This document shows positions 1-9,430 of a stretch of DNA of 64,000 nucleotides, in pieces. The notes beneath the pieces are model-generated. The model searched no databases and had not been told where the DNA came from. It saw only the letters and a list, made by a program, of their open reading frames with translations. The stretch lies in assembly GCF_016924655.1 (NCBI RefSeq), contig NZ_JAFFJU010000002.1, positions 434,001 through 498,000 on the forward strand, read 5' to 3'. Source of the DNA: Sphingomonas arenae. Its GTDB lineage: Bacteria > Pseudomonadota > Alphaproteobacteria > Sphingomonadales > Sphingomonadaceae. The translations under genes were made by a program, and so were the position numbers. Every line of letters starts with the position of its first letter. The stretch's first letter is position 1.

Positions 1-760
1 GTATTCCGTCGGGCAGCCGTTCCTCTATCCGGACAACTCCCTGAGCTATACCGGTAATTTCCTCCGAATGACGTTCGGCGTTCCGGCCGAGCCCTACGAG
101 GTGAACCCGATCGTCGAGCGGGCGATGGACCGGATCTTCATACTCCACGCCGACCATGAGCAGAATGCTTCCACGTCGACCGTTCGACTGGCCGGCTCCT
201 CGGGCGCCAACCCGTTCGCCTGTATCGCGGCTGGCATCGCCTGCCTGTGGGGTCCGGCGCACGGCGGCGCGAACGAGGCCGCACTCAACATGCTGCGGGA
301 GATCGGCCACACCAGCCGGATTCCCGAGTATATCGCCCGCGCCAAGGACAAGGACGATCCGTTCCGGCTGATGGGCTTCGGCCACCGTGTCTACAAGAAC
401 TTCGACCCGCGGGCGAAGGTGATGAAGCAGACGGCGGACGAGGTCTTGAAGGAGCTCAACATCTCCGACCCGGTGCTCGATGTCGCCAAGGAACTGGAGC
501 ACATTGCGCTCAACGACAGCTACTTCATCGAGAAGAAGCTGTATCCCAACGTCGATTTCTATTCGGGCGTGATCCTCAACGCGATCGGCTTTCCGACCGA
601 GATGTTCACTGCGCTGTTCGCGTTGGCGCGCACGGTGGGCTGGGTCGCGCAGTGGAACGAGATGATCTCGGACCCCGAGCAGAAGATCGGCCGCCCGCGC
701 CAGCTCTATACGGGGTCACCGCAGCGGGACTACGTGCCCGTCGGCCAGCGCAAGGGTTAA
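1..760 (+). CDS. gltA: Citrate synthase, C-terminal part (5' end outside window)
   Basis: Condenses acetyl-CoA with oxaloacetate to citrate, the entry step of the TCA cycle, in the cytoplasm. The frame is open from base 2, so the gene starts before the window; about 252 C-terminal residues are visible. The family's catalytic histidines are seen in [10 protein letters not shown] and [14 protein letters not shown], and the catalytic aspartate in NVDFYSG. The end matches the hexameric type II citrate synthases of Gram-negative bacteria ([10 protein letters not shown] near the C-terminus). The stop lies three bases before the convergent stop of the next gene. An ATG at 68 is internal, not the start, because conserved citrate synthase sequence continues upstream of it. 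Confidence 0.97.
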   Translation, partial: YSVGQPFLYPDNSLSYTGNFLRMTFGVPAEPYEVNPIVERAMDRIFILHADHEQNASTSTVRLAGSSGANPFACIAAGIACLWGPAHGGANEAALNMLREIGHTSRIPEYIARAKDKDDPFRLMGFGHRVYKNFDPRAKVMKQTADEVLKELNISDPVLDVAKELEHIALNDSYFIEKKLYPNVDFYSGVILNAIGFPTEMFTALFALARTVGWVAQWNEMISDPEQKIGRPRQLYTGSPQRDYVPVGQRKG

Positions 761-763
761 GCC

Positions 764-2050
764 TCAGCTCAGCGGCAGGGCGAGGGTGAAGCGAGCGCCC
801 TCCCCTTCGCGGCTGTCGAGACGGATGTCGCCGCCGAGCGATCGGGCAAGGCGACGGGAGATGGCGAGCCCGAGGCCAGCGCCCTCGCCGCGCGGCTCGG
901 CCTGTTCGAACTTTTCGAAGATCCGCTCCCGGTCAGCGTCGGCGACGCCCGGGCCTTCATCCGAAACGGTAACGTGGGCCATGTCTGCGGCGCTGAGGAT
1001 CACTCGTACGGTGCCGTTGGGCGGCGAGTGTCGAACGGCATTGCCGATGAGGTTGACGAGGATCTGCGTGACAGCGCGTGACTGGCCACAGGCGGCAAGC
1101 TGCTGCGGCCCCTCCTGCTCGAGCGAGATCCGCTGCTCGGATGCCTGGGTCTGGACCAGTGCTATCGCCTCCCGGGCGAGTTCGGCGAGGTCGACCCGGT
1201 CGTGGTCCTCGACCTCGTCGGTCCCCATGGAGCGCAGGACTTCGAGGAGGTGGCGGCCGGCGGAGGCGATGTCGCTGGCGTAGGCGGCATAGTCGCTTCG
1301 GAGCGGGCCTTCGGCGCGTTCGGCGATCTGCTCGGCCTCGTGGATGATGCTGTCGAGTGGCTCGCGCAGGAGCTCGTCGAACGCAGGAGACGACACGTTG
1401 AGTGACAAATCAGCGTCCTTTTCGAACCGCATTTGTCCCCGATAACCCGCGAAATCCGCGTCAGATTGCCCCAAAGGCTCGCCTGAAAGCAGCAAGACGA
1501 CGTCGGGGTCGGCGTGCAACCGTGCACGCTGCCCTGAAAAGGACGTCCGGCCGGCAAGCGCGGTGAGCAGCGGGAGATTGCCGTCCCCATCGGCTTCGAG
1601 CCGAACGAGTCGGGTCAGGGGCTGACCGGCGGGTTGTTCGAGCCGGCGGACCAGGTCGGGGGCGAGCGCCGTCACCTGCAACTGGCCGTCCATCTCGAAC
1701 CAGTCTTCGGGCGCCTGGGCCTGCTCCTCGGCCGGGCCGTCGGGCCAGCGGCGCGGTTGCATGGGCCGCTCGGTCCAGCGTTCGATGGTCAGGCGGACGG
1801 AGCCGTCCTCCGGCTCGGCGCGCACCCAGAGGTGGAGGTCCGCGTTGCGGGTGCCGGCCAGGGCGTGACGGGACACCGGGATGCCGAGCTTCTGGACGAG
1901 TCGGGCGATGGCCGCGAGCTGGGGAACCGCCAGGCTGCCGCCGATCCGCGCACCGGCCTCCTCCTGCAAGCGCGCGAGCAACGTGTCGGCGGCAACGAGA
2001 CGGCCGTCAGGATCCACGAGGCCGGTGGCGGGAGCGGTGAAGTCAGCCAT
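764..2050 (-). CDS. Histidine-kinase-like protein with degenerate H-box
   Basis: 428 residues. The C-terminal half carries a normal HATPase: N-box NLIGNAVRHSP at about 333, G1 DEGPGV at about 364, G2 GEGAGLGLAISRR at about 389. In front of it is a HisKA-like helix pair (DYAAYASDIASAGRHLLEVL), but the segment matching the usual SHELRTPL reads DELLREPL, so Glu226 stands where the phospho-acceptor His should be. ATP binding looks intact while autophosphorylation at the usual site looks impossible. The N-terminal half (1-220) has no clear membrane segment and may be a sensor domain. The start ATG overlaps the stop of the upstream DUF2336 gene by 8 bases, implying coupled translation and a joint function. 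The family is often labelled sensor histidine kinase; the missing His is read directly here. Confidence 0.8.
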   Translation of the reverse strand: MADFTAPATGLVDPDGRLVAADTLLARLQEEAGARIGGSLAVPQLAAIARLVQKLGIPVSRHALAGTRNADLHLWVRAEPEDGSVRLTIERWTERPMQPRRWPDGPAEEQAQAPEDWFEMDGQLQVTALAPDLVRRLEQPAGQPLTRLVRLEADGDGNLPLLTALAGRTSFSGQRARLHADPDVVLLLSGEPLGQSDADFAGYRGQMRFEKDADLSLNVSSPAFDELLREPLDSIIHEAEQIAERAEGPLRSDYAAYASDIASAGRHLLEVLRSMGTDEVEDHDRVDLAELAREAIALVQTQASEQRISLEQEGPQQLAACGQSRAVTQILVNLIGNAVRHSPPNGTVRVILSAADMAHVTVSDEGPGVADADRERIFEKFEQAEPRGEGAGLGLAISRRLARSLGGDIRLDSREGEGARFTLALPLS

Positions 2051-3059
2051 CGCGGCCCAGCGCCTCCAGCGCGTGCCGGTAAGCCGCCGGCCTCTTCAAC
2101 TGGTGCCGCGAGCCGGTGACGAGATCGTCGGTCAAGGCGTCGAAGCGGTCGATCTCGGCGGCAGGGTCGATGAGGCCGATCGCCGGCCCGATACTGACAA
2201 AGATCGCGGCGGCCGTGGACCGAGGCTGACCCGCCATGCGGAGCAGCAACGCGAGCCGTCCGTCTCCCGGCTGCATCAGCAGCTCCCAGGCCGAGTCGGC
2301 GGGCACATCGGCCAGTTGCGCCAGCGTGTGAGCCAGCAACGATGCCTCGCCGCGGGCGCTCAGGGAGAGGACCAGCGCATCGTCGACCCGGCCCGCTTCC
2401 TGCAGGGCGGCGACCAGCCGTCGCTCCGTGGCGTCGAGGCCTTGGGCGTTATCGTGACGGTCGAGCAGCTCTGCGCCGGCGGCAGGAAACTCCGGGCTTG
2501 TCGGGTCGGAGCGCAGCGCGAGCGCCGCGGCGATCCCGTGCACGAGCCGCTCGGCTGCGGATCGCGGGAGATCATCCAGCCCGACCCCAAGCCTGATCCG
2601 GTCGCGTCTGCGGCCACGGGCCAGCGCCAGGGCCATGGCCGCTGCCGCGACGGCCGGGTCGCTGTCGGAGACCAGTCGGCTCAGCATTTGCTTGGCGGCC
2701 GCCTGGTCCCCTGCCTGGCCCACTCGCGAGGCGTCCGCCCGCTTCAGCAGAACCGCGACCAGCGGCTCTTCGGCCAGAAGGCCGGCACGGGTCAGGTCCG
2801 CCATGATCGCGACCGGATCGCACTCGGAGGCACGGGCCACGTGGTCCGGTACGCGGACGCGCAGTTCGTCGGCAAGGGAGCCGATCAGACCCTGGAGCAT
2901 GGCGGTCATCAGCGCCCGCTCCTGCTCGGTCAGCCGCAGCGCGGGGTCCAGGAAGAAGTCGGTCAGGGCCGTGCGGAGCCGACCGCCGCCGCTGATGCGC
3001 GCGCGCTCGACCATCCGGTCGGCTGCCACCGGGGCAGCCACGGGCCATTCCTCCGCCAT
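2043..3059 (-). CDS. DUF2336-type protein, partner of the kinase-like gene
   Basis: 338 residues, soluble, rich in Ala, Leu and Arg, predicted almost wholly alpha-helical. The N-terminal part (about 15-180), with DFFLDPALRLTEQERALM and following helices, resembles the DUF2336 repeats found in alphaproteobacteria, which look like HEAT-type helical scaffolds of unknown biochemical role. No catalytic motif is visible. It is first in a two-gene unit with the pseudo-kinase (8-base overlap), so the two proteins probably work together, for instance scaffold plus ATP-binding module. The family assignment is from recognition of the pattern and is moderately sure; the function is unknown. Confidence 0.65.
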   Translation of the reverse strand: MAEEWPVAAPVAADRMVERARISGGGRLRTALTDFFLDPALRLTEQERALMTAMLQGLIGSLADELRVRVPDHVARASECDPVAIMADLTRAGLLAEEPLVAVLLKRADASRVGQAGDQAAAKQMLSRLVSDSDPAVAAAAMALALARGRRRDRIRLGVGLDDLPRSAAERLVHGIAAALALRSDPTSPEFPAAGAELLDRHDNAQGLDATERRLVAALQEAGRVDDALVLSLSARGEASLLAHTLAQLADVPADSAWELLMQPGDGRLALLLRMAGQPRSTAAAIFVSIGPAIGLIDPAAEIDRFDALTDDLVTGSRHQLKRPAAYRHALEALGRDG

Positions 3060-3095
3060 GCCTGACCCGATTAGACGAACGGAGTTAATTCCGCG

Positions 3096-4280
3096 TCAAT
3101 CCCGCGCGATGCGGTGCACCACGTGCTGGACGATGAAGAAGCTGGCGGCCGCATAGAAAGCGAGGACGCCGAGGGCGGCGCTCCACCAGCCGGCAATCGC
3201 GAAGGGGACCAGCGCGAAGATGGCCGGGCGGATGCCGAACAGCCATTGTTCCCCGGGCACGTCCCGGCCCTGCCGCTCGATCCGCATCGCCTGCGCGAAG
3301 GCGGCGGCGGCCAGACCTGATGCGAGTGCTCCCCACCCCTCGCCGTGGCGGAATTCAAACCAGCTGAGGCCGAGCAGGGCAATGCCTGCCGCTGGCCAGA
3401 GCAGGCGTCGGCTCAGCATACCGGCGGGGAGTGGCTGCATCCGAAGCGTGGCAAGACGCTCGGCGATGATGTCCAGCGGGGTCGAGAGGAGGAGAAGCGC
3501 GAGCGCAGCCCAGCCGTAGCCCCGGGTGAAGAGCAGGCCCGCCGCCAGCATCAGCGCGAGCGCGGCCTGGATTAGCCATTCCGGCCGCACCGGTGAACGC
3601 ATCAGCTGCTCGGTGGCGAATTCCTCCACCAGCGGAAGCAGGTAGCGGCTCGGCCAGTCGCGGCGCGCGGTCCGGCTGGCGAGCAGGAGGTGGCGATCGA
3701 AGCTCTGGGGATCGGCCTCGGCATGGGCGAGGAATGGGGTCGCGCCGCTCCCGGCCGGGATCCGGATTGCGCCGGCCTGCAGGGTGCGCCGCAGGAGGGT
3801 GGACTGCAGGTCCCAGTCGCCGAGCATCGCCGCGGTGGAGGACAGGGTCACGCCGTCGACGAGGGCCACGCCGGCCCAGCGGTGGTCATTGTCGATGCGC
3901 TCGAATTCCGCGTGCATCTCGTCGTCGGGGACGGTGGCGACGGCGCGCTGGTCGGCTTCCGCGATACGCTCAACGAGCGTCATGGCCGGTGCGAGGCCGT
4001 CGGCAATCTGGAGCACGGGCGTGCCGGGCTCGAACCTCGCCGCGGCTTCGTTGCCGTCCGTGACCGGCACGACACTGATGCCCTCCGCCCGCAGCCGCTC
4101 CAGCGCGGCGTTCAAGGCGACCGGCACGCGCTCCACCATGACCACGATCGGCGCAGCACCGGCGGCCGCGGCACAGCGGGCCTGATATTCCAGCAGCGTT
4201 CGGCCCGCGAGCGGCAGCAGCGCGCGCAGACCTCCATTTTCATCTTCCTGATAGGCAGCAATCAGGGCGCCCAGCGCCAT
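3096..4280 (-). CDS. Two-domain protein: nucleotidyltransferase-like N-terminus, membrane C-terminus
   Basis: 394 residues from the ATG at 4280, which has GGGGAGGA about seven bases upstream; a longer frame to 4334 lacks this support. Residues 1-220 look like a sugar-nucleotide transferase fold (starts ALIAAYQEDENGGLRALLPL, where the family normally has a Gly-rich loop followed by K-P-L/M), but the GxGxR loop is degenerate. Residues about 245-394 hold four to five hydrophobic segments. One contains STPLDIIAERLATLR, reminiscent of the D-G-x-x-A-R region of CDP-alcohol phosphatidyltransferases but without its set of aspartates. The layout recalls the bifunctional inositol-phosphate cytidylyltransferase/DIPP synthases, possibly with both active sites decayed. 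Function unknown. Divergent from the coiled-coil gene at 4337. Confidence 0.6.
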   Translation of the reverse strand: MALGALIAAYQEDENGGLRALLPLAGRTLLEYQARCAAAAGAAPIVVMVERVPVALNAALERLRAEGISVVPVTDGNEAAARFEPGTPVLQIADGLAPAMTLVERIAEADQRAVATVPDDEMHAEFERIDNDHRWAGVALVDGVTLSSTAAMLGDWDLQSTLLRRTLQAGAIRIPAGSGATPFLAHAEADPQSFDRHLLLASRTARRDWPSRYLLPLVEEFATEQLMRSPVRPEWLIQAALALMLAAGLLFTRGYGWAALALLLLSTPLDIIAERLATLRMQPLPAGMLSRRLLWPAAGIALLGLSWFEFRHGEGWGALASGLAAAAFAQAMRIERQGRDVPGEQWLFGIRPAIFALVPFAIAGWWSAALGVLAFYAAASFFIVQHVVHRIARD

Positions 4281-4336
4281 TCGAGATCCTCCCCTTCCCG
4301 CCGGCTCTCCTTGCACGCTTCCGTCGGCGCGCAAAG

Positions 4337-6646
4337 GTGGTAAACATTACGGTCATGCACCCGACCCGCCAGCGCGCCGTGACCGGCCACGAACCCTTCG
4401 AGCTCACCGACGCGTTGCCGGCGGAAGCGGATCCCGTTCCCGAGCAAGTCTTCGAACCCGCGGTCGAACAGGCTTCGGAAACGGGTGCGGGGGGCCGTCA
4501 GGTCCTGGGATGGACACTCTCGATCCTGGCGGTCTTGTGGCTCGCCTTTGCGGGCTGGTCCGCAGGCCTGTCCTTGTCCGCCCAGAGCATCAGCGCCCCG
4601 GCTCTGGCGCAATGGCTGGCGATTGCCGCCGGGCCGTTGGCACTGCTTGGCCTGGGGTGGCTGCTGTTCGGGCGTACGCGCCGCCGGGAGACGGAGCGCT
4701 TCACGCAGGCCGTGGCGGGCATGCGGTCGGAAGCTCGCAGCCTGGAGGGCGTCTTGAGCGTGCTTCGCCAGCGCATCGACGAGGAGCAGGCGGCCCTGTC
4801 CCAGATGGCGGAGCGGCTGATGCACCTGGGCGACGAGACCACGCATCGACTCGGCGGGGTCACGCGCGAGCTCGGCAGTGGAGCGCAGACGCTCGCCCAG
4901 CACAGCGCGGCCCTGGATCGTGCGGCGGAGTCCGCCCGCAACGACATCGGCGTGCTGCTGGAGGACTTGCCCCGGGCCGAGGCGAGCGCCCGGGCGATGG
5001 CGGAAGAGCTGCGCGGAAGCGGGCGTGATGCCACTGCACAGGCGGCGGCGCTGGAAGCGCAGCTTGCGGCGATCACGTCCCGGACGCGGGAGGCGGACGA
5101 AGTGGTCGGCGGAGCATCGCAGAGGCTCGTCGCCCACCTCACGCAGATCGAGAGCGCCGGTGCAGCAGCGGCGACCCGGATCAGCGACGTCGCGTCCAAT
5201 GCGACGAGCGAGATCGACACCTTGCTGGAGCGCACGGCACTGGCGCTGAGCGAGATCCGCCGCGGGATCGATACCCAGTCGGCGGCGGTCAGCGCCCTGG
5301 TGGAACAGAGCGCAGCCGGGATGGGGCGCAGCAGCCTCGATGCGGCGGATGCATTGGCGATGCGCCTCGGAACGGCTTCGAGCGCGCTGGACCAGCTGTC
5401 GGCGCGGCTGGCGGAGCAGGACCGCGCCTCCCAGCGCCTGATCGCCGACGTCGAGCGCGGGCTGGCGGACCTCGATCACCGCTTCGTCGACCTCGCCGCC
5501 GAAGGCGACCTCCGCGCGGATGCCATTGCGAAGTCCGTCGGACAGGTGCGGAGCGAGCTCGATCAGCTGGCCCGGCAGGCGGCGTCCAGCGATGGATCGC
5601 TCGAAAGCCTCGCGGATCGGACGGCGGCGCTGCGGGAGGCCATCTCAGGATTGCAGGCGGATATCGGCAACTCGCTGTCGGGCGCCCTGGGCGAAGCGGA
5701 AGGCGGGGCGGAGCGGCTGCTTGCGGCGGTTCAGGCGTCGCGGCCCGAGATCGAGTGGATGCGGGAGGCGGCCACCGAGGCGAGCGAGCGGCTGGCACTC
5801 AGCGCGGACAATGTGGCGGCCCAGCAGGACCGGCTGGCGGCGCTGCTCGCGACCCTCGACGATGGGGTGGGATCGGCCGAGCAGCGGCTCGCCAGCCTGC
5901 GCGAGGCGATCGCCAGCGCAGAGGCCGACGCGAGCCGAGTACAGGCCGAGACCGCACCCGCCCTGGTGCAGGCCATGGTGCAGGTGCGGGAGGCCTCGGC
6001 CCATGCCGCGGAGCGGGCGCGCGAGGCGCTGGCAGCGGTCATCCCGGATAGCGCCGCGCAGCTGTCGGAAGCGACGCGCGAGGCACTCGAACGCGCCATC
6101 CGCGAAGGGGTGGAGCAGCAGTTGCGCGAGGTGGAGAGTGTGGCCACCCGTGCGCTCGAGGCGGCCCGCTCGGCGTCCGAGCGCCTGACGGCGCAGATGC
6201 TCAGCATCGGGCAGACCGCGGCGGCGCTGGAAGCGCACATGGAGCGCACGTCCGAGGCGCAGCAGGCGGCAGACAGCGAGGCCTTTGCCCGCCGTGTCGC
6301 CATGCTGATCGATTCCATGCACTCCGCATCGATCGACGTGGGCAAGATCCTCAGCGACGAGGTCGATGAGAAGGCCTGGAGCGCTTATCTGAAGGGCGAC
6401 CGGGGCGTGTTCACCCGGCGGGCCGTTCGCCTGCTGGGCAACAGCGAAGCCCGGCAGCTATCGGCCCAGTACGACATCGACGGCGAGTTCCAGACCTCGG
6501 TCAATCGCTACGTCCACGATTTCGAAGCGATGCTGCGCCGGGTCGCGGCGGAGCGGGACGGCGGGATGCTGGCCGTGACGCTGATGTCGAGCGACATGGG
6601 GAAGCTGTATGCGGCCCTTGCTCCGGTCGTGGAGCGCCGGCGCTAA
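4337..6646 (+). CDS. Membrane-anchored giant coiled-coil protein (TipN-like layout)
   Basis: 769 residues with a GTG start at 4337; an ATG six codons on (4355) is an alternative. After about 55 soluble residues come two hydrophobic stretches (about 56-80 and 92-112), then about 530 residues of Ala/Glu/Arg/Leu-rich heptad sequence expected to form a long coiled coil. It closes with a compact, conserved-looking block of about 110 residues (SAYLKGDRGVFTRRAVRLL, then VNRYVHDFEAMLRRV, then VTLMSSDMGKLYAAL). Two N-terminal membrane segments plus a long coiled coil is the organisation of the Caulobacter polarity protein TipN; that identity is inference from layout only. An alternative is a generic structural or cytoskeletal protein. 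The stop overlaps that of convergent DUF1467 by four bases. Confidence 0.6.
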   Translation: MVNITVMHPTRQRAVTGHEPFELTDALPAEADPVPEQVFEPAVEQASETGAGGRQVLGWTLSILAVLWLAFAGWSAGLSLSAQSISAPALAQWLAIAAGPLALLGLGWLLFGRTRRRETERFTQAVAGMRSEARSLEGVLSVLRQRIDEEQAALSQMAERLMHLGDETTHRLGGVTRELGSGAQTLAQHSAALDRAAESARNDIGVLLEDLPRAEASARAMAEELRGSGRDATAQAAALEAQLAAITSRTREADEVVGGASQRLVAHLTQIESAGAAAATRISDVASNATSEIDTLLERTALALSEIRRGIDTQSAAVSALVEQSAAGMGRSSLDAADALAMRLGTASSALDQLSARLAEQDRASQRLIADVERGLADLDHRFVDLAAEGDLRADAIAKSVGQVRSELDQLARQAASSDGSLESLADRTAALREAISGLQADIGNSLSGALGEAEGGAERLLAAVQASRPEIEWMREAATEASERLALSADNVAAQQDRLAALLATLDDGVGSAEQRLASLREAIASAEADASRVQAETAPALVQAMVQVREASAHAAERAREALAAVIPDSAAQLSEATREALERAIREGVEQQLREVESVATRALEAARSASERLTAQMLSIGQTAAALEAHMERTSEAQQAADSEAFARRVAMLIDSMHSASIDVGKILSDEVDEKAWSAYLKGDRGVFTRRAVRLLGNSEARQLSAQYDIDGEFQTSVNRYVHDFEAMLRRVAAERDGGMLAVTLMSSDMGKLYAALAPVVERRR

Positions 6647-6903
6647 TTGTACCAGTCGAGGTCCTCGGCGGTGATCCAGCCGTTGACGTAGTTCAGATAG
6701 TAGAGCGCGAACACCACGGCGGCGACGAGGGCCGAGCGCAGCAGATGCTTGCGCAGGTCGAAGCGGTGCGGGGCGCTCTCCGCCTGGCCGGGGACGCGGG
6801 GAGCGCCGACCTCCTCATCGGTCCTCACCCCGAAGGGCAGCAGGAGGAAGGCCACCCCGACGAAGAACAGGAAGTAGATCGCCAGGGCGGCCTGCCAGCT
6901 CAT
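6643..6903 (-). CDS. DUF1467 family small membrane protein
   Basis: 86 residues with two membrane segments: about 5-24 (LAIYFLFFVGVAFLLLPFGV) and 57-73 (ALVAAVVFALYYLNYVN), joined by a hydrophilic loop that begins with the family hallmark LPFGVRT. The function of DUF1467 is not established. The start ATG overlaps the stop of the RNase J gene (ATGA), so it is the last gene of the long nuo-birA-coaX-rnj run. In many alphaproteobacteria DUF1467 follows rnj in the same place, which supports the call. Confidence 0.85.
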   Translation of the reverse strand: MSWQAALAIYFLFFVGVAFLLLPFGVRTDEEVGAPRVPGQAESAPHRFDLRKHLLRSALVAAVVFALYYLNYVNGWITAEDLDWYN

Positions 6904-8537
6904 TCTGCGCGCACCACCATTACCTCGACCACCGGTTTCTTGCCGGTCCATAGGGTGGCGCAGCGGCGGACCGCGAGCCGGACGTTTTCCCGTAGGCGGT
7001 CCTCGTCCAGGCCTGGATCGACGGCACGGCTGGCCATGTCGACCGCGTCGCGGATGAAGTCGGCGCGGTCTTCCTCGACGGGAACACCGACGGGCCGGAC
7101 GACGGGGGGAGCGATCAGGCGCCCTCCCCGGCCCAGCGCGATGCTGACGGCGATGACGCCCTGGTAGGCGAGCTTTCGGCGTTCGTTCATGGTCGAGCCG
7201 TCCGCCGGCAGGATGACGTCGCCGTCCAGCACCAGCCGGCCGACCCGCTCCTCGCCGATCTTCCGGGGCTCGCCGGGCGCGAGGCGGACGAGGTCGCCGT
7301 CCTCCTGTACGAGTGCCTGGGGGACGCCCTGGCTCACGCCGAACCGGGCCTGCTCCCGCAGGTGGCGCGGCTCGCCATGGACGGGGATCAGCAGCTGGGG
7401 GCGGATCCACTTGTACATCTCGGCGAGTTCCGGGCGAGCCGGGTGGCCGGACACGTGCACATGGGCCTGGCGGTCGGTGATGGTGACGACGCCAAGCTCC
7501 GACAGGGCGTTCATGACCCGGCCGACCGCCGTCTCGTTGCCGGGGATCTGGCGGGACGAGAAGATGACGCGGTCGCCCTCCCCAAGCTTCAGCTCGTGCT
7601 GGCCGGACGCGATGCGGCCCAGGGCGGCGCGGGGCTCGCCCTGCCCGCCGGTGGAGATGATCAGCAGGTCGCGGCGCGGCAGGCGCATGGCTTCGTCGAA
7701 CCGGACGGGCTCAGGGAAGTCGCGCAGGTAGCCGGTGGCCTTGGCGACCTTGAGGTTGCGATCGATGGAGCGTCCGGCCAGGCAGACCCGCCGTCCGCTC
7801 TCGACCGCGACCCGGCCGAGCGTTTCGAGCCGGGCCACGTTGGATGAGAATGTGGTGACGAGCACCCGGCCGGGTGCTTCGCCGATGGTACGGAGCAGGC
7901 CCTCGTAGACGCTGGCCTCGGACCCGGACGGGGTTTCGACGAAGGCGTTGGTGGAGTCGCAGACCAACGCCAGCACGCCCTCGTCACCAATGGCGGTTAG
8001 CGTATCCGCACTGGTCGGGTTACCGAGCACCGGCGTGTCGTCGAGCTTCCAGTCCCCGGTGTGGAAGACGCGGCCGTGCGGCGTCTCGATGAGGAGACCG
8101 TTACCCTCCGGAATGGAATGGGCGAGCGGGACGTAGCGGATGCGGAAGGGACCGAGGTCGAGCTCGCCTCGCCGCTCGACGATCTTGAGCTGGACCTGGC
8201 CGGTCAGGCCTTCCTCCTCCAGCTTGCCTGCAACGAGGCCGGCCGTGAACGGTGTGGCGTAGATCGGGACCTTCAGGTCGGCGGCGAGGTAGGGGATCGC
8301 GCCGATGTGGTCCTCGTGGCCGTGCGTCAGAACGAGGCCGACCAGATCGTCCCGCCGCTCCTCGATGAATTGGAGGTCCGGCAGGACCAGTTCGATCCCG
8401 GGATATTCATGGTCGCCGAACGTCAGCCCGCAATCCACCATCAGCCATTTGCCGCGGCAGCCGTACAGGTTGGCGTTCATCCCGATCTCGCCCGAGCCGC
8501 CGAGCGAGAGGAAGAGCAGTTCGTCCCCTGGAGTCAT
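6900..8537 (-). CDS. rnj: Ribonuclease J
   Basis: 545 residues, full length. Metallo-beta-lactamase/beta-CASP nuclease that degrades and processes RNA in the cytoplasm, with 5'-3' exonuclease and endonuclease activity in characterised members. The zinc-binding signature HGHEDHIGA is at 72-80. Further metal and CASP-domain motifs are AHSIPEGNGLLIETPHG, HTGDWKLDD, CDSTNAFVE, STGGQGEPRAAL and HVSGHPARPEL, followed by the C-terminal domain. ATG at 8537. It lies 46 bases after coaX and overlaps DUF1467, the usual alphaproteobacterial order downstream of the nuo operon. Confidence 0.95.
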   Translation of the reverse strand: MTPGDELLFLSLGGSGEIGMNANLYGCRGKWLMVDCGLTFGDHEYPGIELVLPDLQFIEERRDDLVGLVLTHGHEDHIGAIPYLAADLKVPIYATPFTAGLVAGKLEEEGLTGQVQLKIVERRGELDLGPFRIRYVPLAHSIPEGNGLLIETPHGRVFHTGDWKLDDTPVLGNPTSADTLTAIGDEGVLALVCDSTNAFVETPSGSEASVYEGLLRTIGEAPGRVLVTTFSSNVARLETLGRVAVESGRRVCLAGRSIDRNLKVAKATGYLRDFPEPVRFDEAMRLPRRDLLIISTGGQGEPRAALGRIASGQHELKLGEGDRVIFSSRQIPGNETAVGRVMNALSELGVVTITDRQAHVHVSGHPARPELAEMYKWIRPQLLIPVHGEPRHLREQARFGVSQGVPQALVQEDGDLVRLAPGEPRKIGEERVGRLVLDGDVILPADGSTMNERRKLAYQGVIAVSIALGRGGRLIAPPVVRPVGVPVEEDRADFIRDAVDMASRAVDPGLDEDRLRENVRLAVRRCATLWTGKKPVVEVMVVRAE

Positions 8538-8583
8538 ATCGTTGCTTTACTTTCCCTGGCGCAGTTCGCCTTGGCGATGACGT

Positions 8584-9369
8584 TCAAGCGGCCGGAACGC
8601 TCCGTCGATACAGAAGCGACAGGCCCTGAATGGTGAGATCGGGCTCGATGGCGTCGAACACGTCCGTGTTGGCGTCGAATAACGTGGCGAGCCCGCCGGT
8701 GGCGATCACGGTGACCGGGAGCGCCACCTCGGTCTTCAGCCGGGCGACGAGACCTTCGATCATGGCGACATAGCCCCAGTAGATGCCGGACAGCATCTGC
8801 GACTGGGTCGTGCGGCCAATCACATGCGGGTCGTCGGGCGCCTCGATGGCGATGCGCGGCAGTTTGGCGGCCGCGGCGACCAGGGCATCCAGGCTGAGGT
8901 TGATGCCCGGCGCGATGATCCCGCCGCGGTAGGCTCCGTCGGACGCGACGACATCGAAGGTGGTCGCCGTGCCGAAATCGATCACGACGAGCTCGCCCGG
9001 GTACTTTGCATGGGCCGCGATGGCGTTGAGCGCGCGATCCGCGCCGACGTTGTGCGGCTCGTCCACGTCCAGCGCGATCGGCCACTCCGCCGCGCCCTGT
9101 CCGGCGACGAGTGGCTGATGCCCGAAATACTTGGTGGCCAGCACCTCCAGGTTATGAAGGGCACGCGGCACGACCGTGCCGATGATCACGCCGGTGACGT
9201 CGGGGCGGCCATAGCCTTCCAGCTCGAGCAACTGGTGGAGCCAGACGGCATATTCGTCCGCCGTACGCCGCGGGTCGGTAGCGATGCGCCAGCGCGTGCG
9301 GATCCTGTGCTCCTCGTCCACCAGCGCGAAGACAAGATTGGTGTTCCCGGCATCGATCGCGAGCAGCAT
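8584..9369 (-). CDS. coaX: Type III pantothenate kinase
   Basis: 261 residues. Phosphorylates pantothenate with ATP, the first step of coenzyme A synthesis; the type III enzyme is not inhibited by CoA and needs a monovalent cation. Visible motifs are the phosphate-binding loop AIDAGNTN at 4-11, the nucleotide/substrate site [13 protein letters not shown], and [12 protein letters not shown]. An IATGGLA segment follows near the C-terminus. Placed between birA and rnj on the same strand, 61 bases after birA. Confidence 0.96.
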   Translation of the reverse strand: MLLAIDAGNTNLVFALVDEEHRIRTRWRIATDPRRTADEYAVWLHQLLELEGYGRPDVTGVIIGTVVPRALHNLEVLATKYFGHQPLVAGQGAAEWPIALDVDEPHNVGADRALNAIAAHAKYPGELVVIDFGTATTFDVVASDGAYRGGIIAPGINLSLDALVAAAAKLPRIAIEAPDDPHVIGRTTQSQMLSGIYWGYVAMIEGLVARLKTEVALPVTVIATGGLATLFDANTDVFDAIEPDLTIQGLSLLYRRSVPAA

Positions 9370-9430
9370 CGTGGCTGCCTAGCCGCAAGCCGGCGCGACC
9401 GCCAGCCTGCCGGTTGCGGTTCGCGTGCGA

